Assembly (NCBI RefSeq): GCF_900101545.1
Contig: NZ_FMZU01000030.1
Coordinates: forward strand, 1-64,000
Direction: 5' to 3'
Source of the DNA: Variovorax sp. CF079
GTDB taxonomy: Bacteria; Pseudomonadota; Gammaproteobacteria; Burkholderiales; Burkholderiaceae_C
Length of the DNA stretch: 64,000 nucleotides
The stretch's first letter is position 1, and every line of letters begins with the position of its first letter. Shown piece after piece: positions 7,818 through 17,326 of this stretch. The notes under the pieces were generated by a model that was given only the letters and a program-made list of their open reading frames with translations, did no database searches and had not been told where the DNA came from. A program made the translations under genes and the position numbers.

Positions 7818-8735
7818 ATGACGCTGCCCAGCACCCTCAGCGACCACAACGACCTGATGGAGCGCATCGCACGCGACCTGGTCGACAGCTACGACGAGGA
7901 GTTCGAGCTCGAGATCGAGGATCGCAATCTCGAGGAGCTCGAATCGGGCCGCACCGCCGACAAGGCTGAGCGCCAAGCCTATTTCAAGGAGCTCTTCCGC
8001 CTGCAGGGCGAACTGGTCAAGCTGCAGGACTGGGTGCAGCACAGCCGGCAGAAGGTGGTGATCCTGTTCGAGGGCCGCGACGCGGCGGGCAAGGGCGGCG
8101 TGATCAAGCGCATCACCCAGCGGCTCAATCCGCGCGTGGCCCGCGTGGCCGCGCTGCCGGCGCCCAACGACCGCGAGCGCACGCAGTGGTACTTCCAGCG
8201 CTATGTGGCCCATCTGCCGGCCGCGGGCGAGATCGTGCTGTTCGACCGCAGCTGGTACAACCGCGCCGGCGTCGAGCGCGTGATGGGCTTCTGCACCGAC
8301 GACGAGTACGAGGAGTTCTTCCGCACCGTCCCGGACTTCGAGCGCATGCTGGTGCGTTCGGGCATCAAGCTCATCAAGTACTGGTTCTCGATCACCGACG
8401 AAGAGCAGCACATGCGCTTCCTGGGCCGCATCCACGACCCGCTCAAGCAGTGGAAACTGAGCCCGATGGACCTGGAATCCCGCCGCCGCTGGGAGGAATA
8501 CACCAAGGCCAAGGAAACCATGCTCGAGCGCACCCATATCGAGGAGGCGCCCTGGTGGGTGGTGCAGGCCGTCGACAAGAAAAAGGCGCGCCTGAACTGC
8601 ATCAGCCACCTGCTGGGCCAGCTGCCCTATCACGAGGTGCCGCACCCGCCCATCGAACTGCCGGCGCGCGTGCGCAATGCCGACTACCTGCGCCAGCCGG
8701 TGCCGGAGTCGATGTACGTGCCCGAGGTGTACTAG
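7818..8735 (+). CDS. ppk2: Polyphosphate kinase 2 (PPK2 class I)
   Basis: This 305-residue kinase transfers phosphate between polyphosphate and nucleoside diphosphates. One PPK2 domain covers about residues 50-285. Walker A is GRDAAGKGG (86-94), the lid/Walker B region contains FDRSWYNRAG (about 141-150), and KYWFSITDEEQ and RRRWEEYTKAKE are typical of the family. The length fits one-domain class I enzymes; it lacks the doubled domain of class II. It diverges from zntB across a 165-base gap with a possible Pho box. Confidence 0.93.
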   Translation: MTLPSTLSDHNDLMERIARDLVDSYDEEFELEIEDRNLEELESGRTADKAERQAYFKELFRLQGELVKLQDWVQHSRQKVVILFEGRDAAGKGGVIKRITQRLNPRVARVAALPAPNDRERTQWYFQRYVAHLPAAGEIVLFDRSWYNRAGVERVMGFCTDDEYEEFFRTVPDFERMLVRSGIKLIKYWFSITDEEQHMRFLGRIHDPLKQWKLSPMDLESRRRWEEYTKAKETMLERTHIEEAPWWVVQAVDKKKARLNCISHLLGQLPYHEVPHPPIELPARVRNADYLRQPVPESMYVPEVY

Positions 8736-8799
8736 CCCAGGCCGGGCGCGGAAGCTGCTAAGGTGTACCGGGCCGGTGAATCCGGCCCACGCATTCACC

Positions 8800-9846
8800 A
8801 TGGCCCGTCGTCCCCCGACCTTCGCCGCTTCGGCATTCACGCGCGCCTACCAGCGCAGCCTGAAAGCGCTCACCAATGCCACGCTGCGCAGCGGCACGCG
8901 CATCGCGGGCGAGGTGACGCGCGCCGCCGCCAAGCAGCTCAAGCCGCCGCGCGGCCCCGGCGACTGGCTGTCCGGCATGGCCATCGGCCCCGGTGGCGCG
9001 CGCCGCTATCACCTGTACCGGCCGCCTGATATCCAGCCCAGTGAACGCCTGCCGCTGCTGGTGATGCTGCACGGCTGCGGGCAGACCGGGCGCGACTTCG
9101 CGGTCAGCACGCGCATGAACCTGCTCGCGGCGCGCGAGCGCTTCTTCGTGCTCTACCCCGAGCAGGACCGGCTCGCTCATCCGCAGGGCTGCTGGAACTG
9201 GTACGACCGGCGTTCCGGCAAGGCCGACGCGGAAGCCGCGACCCTGATGTCCGCGCTCGACCAGGCCTGCACGCTCTATCCGGTGGACCGCGAGCGTGTC
9301 GCCGTGGCTGGCCTCTCCGCCGGCGCCAGCATGGCCGCCTTGCTGGCCACGCGCTACCCGGTGCGCTTCAAGGCGGTAGCCATGCACTCCGGCGTGGCGC
9401 CCGGCGCCGCCAGATCGCCGGCCACCGCGCTGGGCGCCATGCGCGGGCGCCACGTGCCGCCCATGCCGGCGACCGCCGTCGGCAAGGCCATGGGCGCCGC
9501 CGCCGTCTTCACCACGCTGCCGCCCCTGCTGGTGCTGCACGGCGATGCCGACGTCGTGGTCTCGGCCAGCAATGCGGGCAGCACGGCGGAGGTCTGGGCC
9601 ACGGCCACCGGCGCCAAGCCCGGCGCGGAGCGTACGCTGCAGCGCGGCAAGCGGCATGCGATGCGCGTGACCGAATTCAAGCGCGGCGGCCGCACCTTCG
9701 TGATGCTGTGCGAAGTGGCCGGCCTGGGCCATGCATGGAGCGGCGGGGCGCCGCGGCTGCCCTTCAGCGATGCAGCCGGGCCGAGCGCCACGCGCCTGAT
9801 CTGGGCCTTCGCGGCCAAGCAGTTCAAGGTGGCCGCGGCGGTCTGA
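8800..9846 (+). CDS. PHB depolymerase-family esterase (LpqC type)
   Basis: This 348-residue alpha/beta hydrolase has the oxyanion-side motif LVMLHGCGQTGRDF, the nucleophile elbow GLSAGAS, an acid in LHGDADVVV and a catalytic His in GLGHAWSGG. The family covers extracellular PHB depolymerases, feruloyl esterases and LpqC-like proteins. The N-terminus is basic (ARRPPTF, FTRAYQRSLKAL) and has no clear signal peptide, so an intracellular role or non-classical export is possible. The ATG at 8800 is the first good start. The lipase gene follows after four bases, suggesting an operon. Confidence 0.85.
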   Translation: MARRPPTFAASAFTRAYQRSLKALTNATLRSGTRIAGEVTRAAAKQLKPPRGPGDWLSGMAIGPGGARRYHLYRPPDIQPSERLPLLVMLHGCGQTGRDFAVSTRMNLLAARERFFVLYPEQDRLAHPQGCWNWYDRRSGKADAEAATLMSALDQACTLYPVDRERVAVAGLSAGASMAALLATRYPVRFKAVAMHSGVAPGAARSPATALGAMRGRHVPPMPATAVGKAMGAAAVFTTLPPLLVLHGDADVVVSASNAGSTAEVWATATGAKPGAERTLQRGKRHAMRVTEFKRGGRTFVMLCEVAGLGHAWSGGAPRLPFSDAAGPSATRLIWAFAAKQFKVAAAV

Positions 9847-9850
9847 GGCC

Positions 9851-10702
9851 ATGCCCGGCGTTCCGTACGACCCCAGTCGCACCGCGCTCTACTCGCCCGA
9901 GCGGCGCGAGACGCTGTTCGAGCCCGGCCAGAGCTACACGCCCGCGCAGTGGGCCGTCGAGTCCGCACGGCTGGCCTACTACCGCGCCGAGACTTCGGAG
10001 GCCGAGCGGCTGCGTTTGACCGAGGCGCTGCGCCACGCCGGCTTCGGCGCGCCGAAGCTCATCGCGCACGCCGAGACCCACGGCTTCGCCTTTGCCGCCC
10101 TGCATGCCGACGGCAGCGCGCTGCTCGCATTCCGCGGCACGCAGCCCGACGAGATTCGCGATCACGCGACCAACCTGCAGGCGCACCAGGTCGACTGGGC
10201 CGAAGCCGGCGGCCGTGTGCACGCGGGCTTCGCGCGTTCGGCGCGCGCCCTGTGGCCCGCGGTGCGCGAGTGGGCGGAAGGCGAGGCCGCCGGCCGCAGC
10301 GCCTTGATCGTGACCGGCCACAGCCTCGGCGGCGCGCTCGCGATGCTGATCGCGACCCTTCTGCCCCCGACCCTGCTGGTCACGCTGGGCTCGCCGCGCG
10401 TGGGCAACACCGAGTTCGTCGCGGCCCTCGCCGGGATCGAGATCGTGCGCCTGGTCGACGGCTGCGATCTCGTGACGCAGCTGCCGCCTGCCTTCTCGCT
10501 CTATGCGCATGCGGGGGCCACCAGCTATATCACCTGCGCCGGCGAGTGCCTGCACAACCCCGACGCCAGCTTCATCGAGGCCGACCGCACCCAGGGCCGC
10601 GCCCGCTACGTGATAGACCATGCATGGCGCCGCGGCGCCGTGCTGCTGCGCGACCTGGCGGATCATGCGCCGATCAACTATGCGAGGGCGTTCTTCGCGT
10701 GA
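9851..10702 (+). CDS. Class 3 lipase family protein
   Basis: This 283-residue alpha/beta hydrolase resembles fungal-type (class 3) lipases. The nucleophile motif is TGHSLGGALA (about 155-164), with LLAFRGTQ upstream as the oxyanion-hole region and LGSPRVGN downstream, then DGCDLV for the catalytic Asp and a His near the C-terminus. No signal peptide is visible. It starts four bases after the esterase stop, so both are probably one transcript. The true ester substrate is unknown. Confidence 0.83.
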   Translation: MPGVPYDPSRTALYSPERRETLFEPGQSYTPAQWAVESARLAYYRAETSEAERLRLTEALRHAGFGAPKLIAHAETHGFAFAALHADGSALLAFRGTQPDEIRDHATNLQAHQVDWAEAGGRVHAGFARSARALWPAVREWAEGEAAGRSALIVTGHSLGGALAMLIATLLPPTLLVTLGSPRVGNTEFVAALAGIEIVRLVDGCDLVTQLPPAFSLYAHAGATSYITCAGECLHNPDASFIEADRTQGRARYVIDHAWRRGAVLLRDLADHAPINYARAFFA

Positions 10703-10715
10703 TGCTGGAAAATTC

Positions 10716-10753
10716 GTTCTCATAATTGCTACAATTGAAGCAAAATTGAGAAC
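10716..10753 (+). promoter_or_regulatory. Promoter and nested palindromes before the wHTH-nucleotidyltransferase gene
   Basis: This AT-rich island holds two palindromes. AATTGCTACAATT (10724-10736) is perfect. A wider perfect inverted repeat has arms GTTCTCA (10716-10722) and TGAGAAC (10747-10753), ending on the start codon. TACAAT (10730-10735) fits a -10 box, with TGGAAA at 10706-10711 as a weak -35. The wHTH encoded downstream is the likely binding protein (inferred). Confidence 0.55.
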
Positions 10754-11381
10754 ATGCCCGGTATTGCCGAATATCTGCTGGGCCAGACACGCTCGCGCGT
10801 GTTGGCCGCCCTGTTGCTGCACCCGGAGAAGGCGCTGCACGTACGAGAGCTGGCACGCCTGACAGGCGCATCGGCCGGCTCGCTGCATCGAGAGTTGCGC
10901 GGCCTGAGCGACGCCGGGCTGTTACTGCGCAGCGAGGTCGGCCGCCAGGTTCACTACCAGGCGAACACGCAAAGCCCGGTGTTCAATGACCTCGCCGGTT
11001 TGCTTCGGAAGACGGCCGGGGTCGCCCGTACTGCGTGACGCACTTTTTCCTCTAGGCGAATCCGTGTCGCTGGCCTTCGTCTACGGTTCGATGGCCTCGG
11101 GCACGGAGAGCCCACGCAGCGACCACGACGTGACGGTGCTGGGAAGCGCACGATTCGCGGATGTCGCGTTGGCCTTGACCGAAGCCCAGGCGACATTGGG
11201 CCGAGAGGTGAATCCCACGCCCATGAGCGTGGCGGATTTCGCAAGGAAGCTGAAGGAAGGGCAGGGCTTCGCGGTCAACGTCGCCGGCGGCCCCAAGATA
11301 TGGCTGAAGGGGGAAGAAAATGACTTTGCAGAACTTGTTGAGCATCGCAAGGCTCAAGGCGCACGTCGCCACCGCACTTGA
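10754..11381 (+). pseudogene. Winged-helix/minimal nucleotidyltransferase (antitoxin-like), frameshifted
   Basis: Two overlapping frames make one protein. The first (10754-11038) is a winged-helix domain (VLAALLLHPEKALHVRELAR, then LTGASAGSLHRELRGL). The second carries a minimal nucleotidyltransferase (VSLAFVYGSMASGTESPRSD, then HDV), with the GS...SDxD active site intact. The wHTH frame ends LLRKTAGVARTA; the other frame resumes at VLRDAL. Loss of two bases near 11026, where GCC-GAC-GTA would have become GCC-CGTA, explains the break. Intact homologues pair with a HEPN protein as an MNT-HEPN toxin-antitoxin module, and a HEPN-like fragment follows. A sequencing error is the main alternative. 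Confidence 0.72.
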
Positions 11382-11439
11382 GATGGTGTCCCTGAAGAAG
11401 CATCCGAAAAGAAATCATCCGGATCTTCTGCGCCGCTGA
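11320..11439 (+). pseudogene. Truncated HEPN-type partner (39 residues left)
   Basis: This short frame begins MTLQNLLSIARLKAH, like the start of HEPN-domain proteins encoded after wHTH-nucleotidyltransferases. It has a good ribosome binding site (GGGGGAAG, ending four bases before the ATG). It runs only to KKHPKRNHPDLLRR before a TGA at 11437-11439. A full HEPN protein has about 130-150 residues and an RX4-6H nuclease motif, which is absent. The rest appears deleted up to the urt leader. Identification rests on the short N-terminus and the gene order. Confidence 0.5.
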
Positions 11440-11529
11440 GGCCTCGTACGCCACCCGGCGTATTCCCGCTCCGTGACCGATTCCGCAGACTCCTCTCCAT
11501 CGTTCAAACCACCAGGAGAAGGAGTCTTC

Positions 11530-12801
11530 ATGCAACAACGTCGTTTCACCCTCAAGGCGCTCACCGCCGCCGTGGCGCTTGCCAGCCTGTCCGCCGTGCC
11601 GGCCTTCGCGGCCGACACCATCAAGGTCGGCGTGCTGCACTCGCTGTCGGGCACGATGGCGATCTCGGAAACCGTGCTCAAGGACACCGTGCTCATGGCG
11701 ATCGACGAGATCAACGCCAAGGGCGGCGTGCTCGGCAAGAAGCTCGAGCCCGTGGTGGTCGATCCGGCCTCCAACTGGCCGCTCTTCGCCGAGAAGACCA
11801 AGCAGCTGCTCGGCCAGGACAAGGTCTCGGTGATCTTCGGCTGCTGGACCTCGGTGTCGCGCAAGTCGGTGCTGCCGGTGGTCGAGGAAATGAACGGCCT
11901 CCTGTTCTACCCCGTGCAGTACGAGGGTGAAGAGCTCAGCAAGAACGTGTTCTATACCGGCGCCGCGCCCAACCAGCAGGCCATTCCCGCGGTCGACTAC
12001 CTGATGAGCAAGGACGGCGGCGGCGCCAAGCGCTGGGTGCTGCTGGGCACCGACTACGTCTATCCGCGCACCACCAACAAGATCCTGCGCGCCTACCTGA
12101 AGAGCAAGGGCGTGAAGGACACCGACATCGACGAGAAGTACACGCCCTTCGGCCACAGCGACTACCAGACCATCGTGGCCGACATCAAGAAGTTTTCTTC
12201 CGGCGGCAAGACGGCCGTGGTGTCGACCATCAACGGCGACTCCAACGTGCCCTTCTACAAGGAACTCGGCAACGCCGGCCTGAAGGCCAAGGACGTGCCG
12301 GTGGTCGCCTTCTCGGTCGGCGAGGAAGAGCTGCGCGGCGTCGACACCAAGCCGCTGGTCGGCCACCTGGCTGCATGGAACTACTTCATGTCGATCAAGA
12401 ACCCGACCAACACCGCCTTCATCAAGCAGTGGAGCGACTACGCCAAGGCCAAGAACATCGCCGGCCACAAGGACAAGCCGCTCACCAACGACCCGATGGA
12501 AGCCACCTACATCGGCATCCACATGTGGAAGCAGGCGGTCGAGAAGGCCAAGAGCACCGACACCGACAAGGTGATCGCGGCGATGGCCGGCCAGACCTTC
12601 ACCGCGCCTTCGGGCATCGTCTCGAAGATGGACGAGAAGAACCACCACCTGCACAAGAGCGTGTTCATCGGCGAGATCAAGGCCGACGGCCAGTTCGGCG
12701 TGGTGTGGAAGACGCCGGGTCCGGTCAAGGCCAAGCCGTGGAGCCCGTACATCGAGGGCAACGACAAGAAGCCGGACCAGCCGGCAGGGAAATCTTTGTA
12801 A
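11530..12801 (+). CDS. urtA: Urea ABC transporter, periplasmic binding protein
   Basis: This 423-residue binding protein captures urea in the periplasm for UrtBCDE. A signal peptide ending AVPAFA (cleavage about residue 27) is followed by the mature start DTIKVGVLHSLSGTMAISET. The UrtA-typical GCWTSVSRKSVLPV and LLFYPVQYEGEE distinguish it from branched-chain amino acid binding proteins. The ATG at 11530 follows AGGAGAAGGAG. It is first of five genes; the 90-base leader shows no clear sigma54 or NtrC site. Confidence 0.95.
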   Translation: MQQRRFTLKALTAAVALASLSAVPAFAADTIKVGVLHSLSGTMAISETVLKDTVLMAIDEINAKGGVLGKKLEPVVVDPASNWPLFAEKTKQLLGQDKVSVIFGCWTSVSRKSVLPVVEEMNGLLFYPVQYEGEELSKNVFYTGAAPNQQAIPAVDYLMSKDGGGAKRWVLLGTDYVYPRTTNKILRAYLKSKGVKDTDIDEKYTPFGHSDYQTIVADIKKFSSGGKTAVVSTINGDSNVPFYKELGNAGLKAKDVPVVAFSVGEEELRGVDTKPLVGHLAAWNYFMSIKNPTNTAFIKQWSDYAKAKNIAGHKDKPLTNDPMEATYIGIHMWKQAVEKAKSTDTDKVIAAMAGQTFTAPSGIVSKMDEKNHHLHKSVFIGEIKADGQFGVVWKTPGPVKAKPWSPYIEGNDKKPDQPAGKSL

Positions 12802-12839
12802 CACCCTCAGGCTGCGCGCACTTCGTGTCGCTACGCCAA

Positions 12840-12892
12840 CCCCCTTGCAGGGGGCAACACCAGCGGACCGGCGGAGCCGGATCCGCGGTGTT
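12840..12892. repeat. Intergenic hairpin repeat between urtA and urtB
   Basis: Two hairpins lie in tandem. The first is CCCCC-TTGCA-GGGGG (12840-12854). The second is larger: AACACC/GGTGTT outside, GCGGA/TCCGC next and CCGGC/GCCGG inside a GGA loop (12856-12892), with one bulged A on each side. The sequence before it (cttcgtgtcgctacgcc) looks like part of the same dispersed element. It may stabilise the urtA message or attenuate reading into urtB. There is no T-tract, so it is not a standard terminator. Confidence 0.6.
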
Positions 12893-12910
12893 CCTGGAAC
12901 AGAGAACGCC

Positions 12911-14503
12911 GTGTACACATTCTTGCGCTCCATCTACTGCTGCGCGGCGGCGCTCGCGCTGCTCGCCGCCGCTCCTGCCCACGCGCTGACCGCCGACGAG
13001 GCGAAGGCCATCGCTTCGGGCGATTCCGAAAACCGCATTGCCGCGCTCAACAAGGCCGTCGCCACGGCCGACGAGAAGACTTCGGCCTTCATTCAGGCCA
13101 TGGCCGACGATGCGGTCAAGTACACCGAAGACCGCGTGTTCCTCATCAGGGACGACAAGGCCTTCGACCCTGTCACCGGCGCCGAGCAGAAGCTGCCCGA
13201 CAACGCCGAGGACGTGGTCAACAACAACCTGATGCGCGGCGCGCTCGATGCCGCGCAGGCCGCACTCAAGCTCACCAGCAAGGACGAAGCGGTGCGTGCC
13301 GAAGCGGCGCAGGCCCTCTTCAAGGAGCCCGACGAGTCGCGCCTCCCATTGGTCGAGAAGGCGCTGGCCGCCGAGACCAACGCCAAGATCAAGGCCCAGC
13401 TCGAACTGGTGCGCGCCGCCAGCATGCTGAGCAGCGCCGACAAGGCCAAGCGCATCGCCGCGGCCAAGGCGCTCGGCGAGAGCCGCAATCCCGACACCAA
13501 GCTGCTGCTCAACCAGCGCCTTGCCGACGAGACCGACCCCGAGGTCAAGGCCGTCATCGACGCGTCCATCCGCAGCATCGACGGCGCGCTGGTCTGGGGC
13601 GACCGCATCAACGCGATCTTCAGCGGCGTGAGCCTCGGTTCGGTGCTGCTGCTCGCCGCGCTGGGCCTCGCCATCACCTACGGGCTGATGGGCGTGATCA
13701 ACATGGCGCACGGCGAGCTGATGATGATCGGCGCCTACGCCACCTACGTGATGCAGGGCATCTTCCAGCGCTACATGCCCGAGGCGGCCTTCGGCTGGTA
13801 CCTGGTGGCTGCGATTCCGGTCGCCTTTCTCGCCTCGGCGCTGGTCGGCGCGGTGCTGGAACGCGGCGTGATCCGCTTCCTCTACGGCCGGCCGCTCGAG
13901 ACCCTGCTCGCCACCTGGGGCATCAGCCTGATGCTGCAGCAGCTGGTGCGCTCGCTCTTCGGCGCCCAGAACGTCGGTGTCGAGAACCCGGCCTGGATGA
14001 GCGGCGGCTTCACGATGCTGAGCAACGTCACGCTGCCGTGGAACCGTATCTGCATCGTCATCTTCGCGGGGCTGGTGCTGCTGGCGATGGGCTGGCTCAT
14101 CGGCAAGACGCGCCTGGGCCTGTTCGTGCGCGGCGTCACCCAGAACCGGCCGATCGCCTCCTGCATGGGCGTGAACACGGCGCGCATCGACACCTATGCC
14201 TTCGCGCTCGGCTCCGGCATCGCGGGGCTCGCGGGTTGCGCGCTCTCGCAGATCGGCAACGTCGGCCCCGACCTCGGCCAGAGCTACATCGTCGATTCCT
14301 TCATGGTGGTGGTGATGGGCGGCGTCGGCCAGCTCGCCGGCACCGTGTATGCGGCCATGGGGCTGGGCGTGCTCAACAAGTTCATCGAAGGCTGGGCCGG
14401 CGCGGTGCTCGCGAAGATTGCGGTGCTGGTCTTCATCATCATCTTCATCCAGAAGCGGCCGCAGGGCATCTTCGCAGTCAAAGGCCGGAGCGCCGAGGCA
14501 TGA
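12911..14503 (+). CDS. urtB: Urea ABC transporter, permease UrtB
   Basis: This 530-residue membrane subunit is of the LivH type. A signal-like segment ending APAHA and a long helical N-terminal region (about 25-220) precede the permease domain, as in other UrtB proteins, which are much longer than LivH. About eight membrane helices lie in the last 310 residues, with GLAITYGLMGVINMAHGE at the domain start. The GTG at 12911 is chosen because it begins the signal-like segment. The stop overlaps urtC by four bases. Confidence 0.93.
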   Translation: MYTFLRSIYCCAAALALLAAAPAHALTADEAKAIASGDSENRIAALNKAVATADEKTSAFIQAMADDAVKYTEDRVFLIRDDKAFDPVTGAEQKLPDNAEDVVNNNLMRGALDAAQAALKLTSKDEAVRAEAAQALFKEPDESRLPLVEKALAAETNAKIKAQLELVRAASMLSSADKAKRIAAAKALGESRNPDTKLLLNQRLADETDPEVKAVIDASIRSIDGALVWGDRINAIFSGVSLGSVLLLAALGLAITYGLMGVINMAHGELMMIGAYATYVMQGIFQRYMPEAAFGWYLVAAIPVAFLASALVGAVLERGVIRFLYGRPLETLLATWGISLMLQQLVRSLFGAQNVGVENPAWMSGGFTMLSNVTLPWNRICIVIFAGLVLLAMGWLIGKTRLGLFVRGVTQNRPIASCMGVNTARIDTYAFALGSGIAGLAGCALSQIGNVGPDLGQSYIVDSFMVVVMGGVGQLAGTVYAAMGLGVLNKFIEGWAGAVLAKIAVLVFIIIFIQKRPQGIFAVKGRSAEA

Positions 14504-15710
14504 CCCGAGTCGCACTTCCTTCCAAGGGCCCGCTCCTGAGCGGCAAGGGCTGGACCGCCTTTTTCATCGCATTGATCGCCGTCTGCGCGCTGGCGCCGGT
14601 GCTCAACCTGCTGGTGCCCGCGGGCAGCCAGCTGCACATGAGCGACTACGCGGTGGCGCTGGTCGGCAAGATCATGTGCTACGCCATCTGTGCGCTGGCC
14701 ATGGACCTGATCTGGGGCTACACCGGCATCCTCTCGCTGGGCCACGGCCTTTTCTTCGCATTGGGCGGCTACATGATGGGCATGTACCTCATGCGCCAGA
14801 TCGGCCGCGACGGCAACTACAAGAGCGAGCTGCCGGACTTCATGGTCTTCCTCGACTGGAAGACGCTGCCCTGGCACTGGAGCTTGAGCGACAGCTTCGT
14901 CGCCACGCTGATCCTGATCGTCGCGGTGCCGGGCCTGATCGCCTTCGTGTTCGGCTTCTTCGCCTTCCGCTCGCGCATCAAGGGTGTGTACTTCTCGATC
15001 ATCACGCAGGCCATGACTTTCGCGGCGATGCTGCTGTTCTTCCGCAACGAGACCGGCTTCGGCGGCAACAACGGCTTCACCGATTTCAAGCGCATCCTCG
15101 GCGTGCCGATCGCGACGCAGGAGATGCGCATGACGCTCTTCGCGCTCACCGGCCTCACGCTGCTCGGCTTCTTCCTGTTCGCCAGGTGGCTGATCGGCAG
15201 CAAGTTCGGCCGTGTGCTGCAGGCGATTCGCGATGCCGAGTCGCGCGTGATGTTCTCGGGCTACAACCCGCTGCCCTACAAGCTCACGATCTGGGTCATC
15301 TCGGCCATCATGTGCGGCGTGGCCGGTGCGCTCTATGTGCCGCAGGTGGGCATCATCAATCCCGGCGAAATGAGCGCCGCCAACTCGATCGAGATCGCGA
15401 TCTGGGCCGCGGTCGGCGGCCGCGCCACGCTGATCGGCCCGATCCTCGGCGCCTTCATCGTCAACGGTGCCAAGAGCTGGCTCACGGTGGCCTACCCGGA
15501 GTACTGGCTCTACTTCCTGGGTGCACTTTTCATTGCTGTCACGCTGTTCCTGCCGAACGGCATCGTGGGCTTGGTCAAGAAATGGGCGGCCAGGGAGAAG
15601 GCGCCGGCGAGCGAAGGCCGGCGCGAGGCGCAACGTGCCATGGCTGCGGAGCAGGGCGTCGAGCCCTCTGCGCTCGCGCCGCTGGTGGTGGAAGCGAAGG
15701 GAGCCCGCGC

Positions 15711-15714
<4 letters not shown>
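14500..15714 (+). CDS. urtC: Urea ABC transporter, permease UrtC
   Basis: This 404-residue LivM-type permease forms the channel with UrtB. About ten hydrophobic helices are visible, with the conserved DLIWGYTGILSLGHGLFFAL, FRSRIKGVYFSIITQAMTFA and GALYVPQVGIINPGEMSAAN segments. The C-terminal tail after about residue 365 is hydrophilic and alanine-rich. ATGA overlaps join it to urtB and urtD, indicating one transcript. Confidence 0.94.
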
Positions 15715-16586
<872 letters not shown>

Positions 16587-16588
16587 CC

Positions 16589-17281
16589 ATGCTTTCAGTC
16601 AAGAATATCCACCAGTACTACGGCGGCTCCCACATCCTTCGCGATGTGAGCTTCGAAGCCCACGCTGGCAAGGTCACCGTGCTGCTCGGCCGCAACGGCG
16701 TCGGCAAGACCACGCTGCTCAAGTCGCTGATGGGCCTGGTCCCGATCAAGAGCGGCAGCATCGAGTTCGACGGCGCGCCTATCCACAAGAAGACGCCCTA
16801 CGACCGCGCCCGTGCCGGCATGGGCTTCGTGCCGCAGGGCCGCGAGATCTTCGCGCGGCTCACGGTCGAGGAGAACCTGCGCATGGGCCTGGCCTACAGG
16901 CCGGGCTCGACGCCGGTGCCGCCCGAACTCTACGAAGTCTTCCCGGTGCTCAAGCAGATGCTCAACCGCCGCGGCGGCGATCTCTCGGGCGGGCAGCAGC
17001 AGCAGCTCGCGATCGCGCGCGCGCTCGCGCCCAACCCGAAGCTCCTGATCCTCGATGAGCCGACCGAAGGCATCCAGCCCAGCATCATCAAGGACATCGG
17101 CCGCGTGATCCGCATGCTGGCCGAGCGCGGCGACATGGCCATCGTGCTGTGCGAGCAGTACTACGACTTCGCGCAGGACCTGGCCGACGACTACCTCGTG
17201 ATGGAGCGCGGCGAAGTGATCGCGCGCGGTCTCGGCAAGGACATGGAAGCGCAGGGTGTGCGCCAGCTGGTCGCGATCTGA
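16589..17281 (+). CDS. urtE: Urea ABC transporter, ATPase UrtE
   Basis: This 230-residue LivF-type ATPase completes the urea importer. Walker A is GRNGVGKTT, the signature is LSGGQQQQLAIARAL, Walker B is LLILDEPTEGIQPSI, and the usual switch-region His is replaced in VLCEQYYDF, as is normal for UrtE/LivF. The opening MLSVKNIHQYYGGSHIL is typical. The ATG at 16589 follows GGGAAGG; a GTG two codons upstream would overlap urtD by four bases. Urease structural genes do not follow, although urt operons often adjoin them. Confidence 0.94.
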   Translation: MLSVKNIHQYYGGSHILRDVSFEAHAGKVTVLLGRNGVGKTTLLKSLMGLVPIKSGSIEFDGAPIHKKTPYDRARAGMGFVPQGREIFARLTVEENLRMGLAYRPGSTPVPPELYEVFPVLKQMLNRRGGDLSGGQQQQLAIARALAPNPKLLILDEPTEGIQPSIIKDIGRVIRMLAERGDMAIVLCEQYYDFAQDLADDYLVMERGEVIARGLGKDMEAQGVRQLVAI

Positions 17282-17326
17282 GTGCGCCCGCGGGCCGGCC
17301 GCGCCCGTTGGCGGTACGCTCCGGGC

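Noticed and set aside
11015..11035. Programmed frameshift joining the wHTH and nucleotidyltransferase frames
   Set aside because: No slippery heptamer, strong hairpin or Shine-Dalgarno-like stimulator is visible at the junction, and the partner HEPN gene is also broken, so decay fits better.
11440..11529. Sigma54 promoter or NtrC site upstream of urtA
   Set aside because: No TGGCAC-N5-TTGC element was found in the leader, though nitrogen control of urt is common.
12725..14515. A long antisense open frame (596 codons) over urtB, and similar ones at 1907-3460, 16595-18268 and 60750-62570
   Set aside because: Each lies opposite a clearly recognised gene, has low-complexity His/Arg/Ala/Gly-rich translation and no motif.
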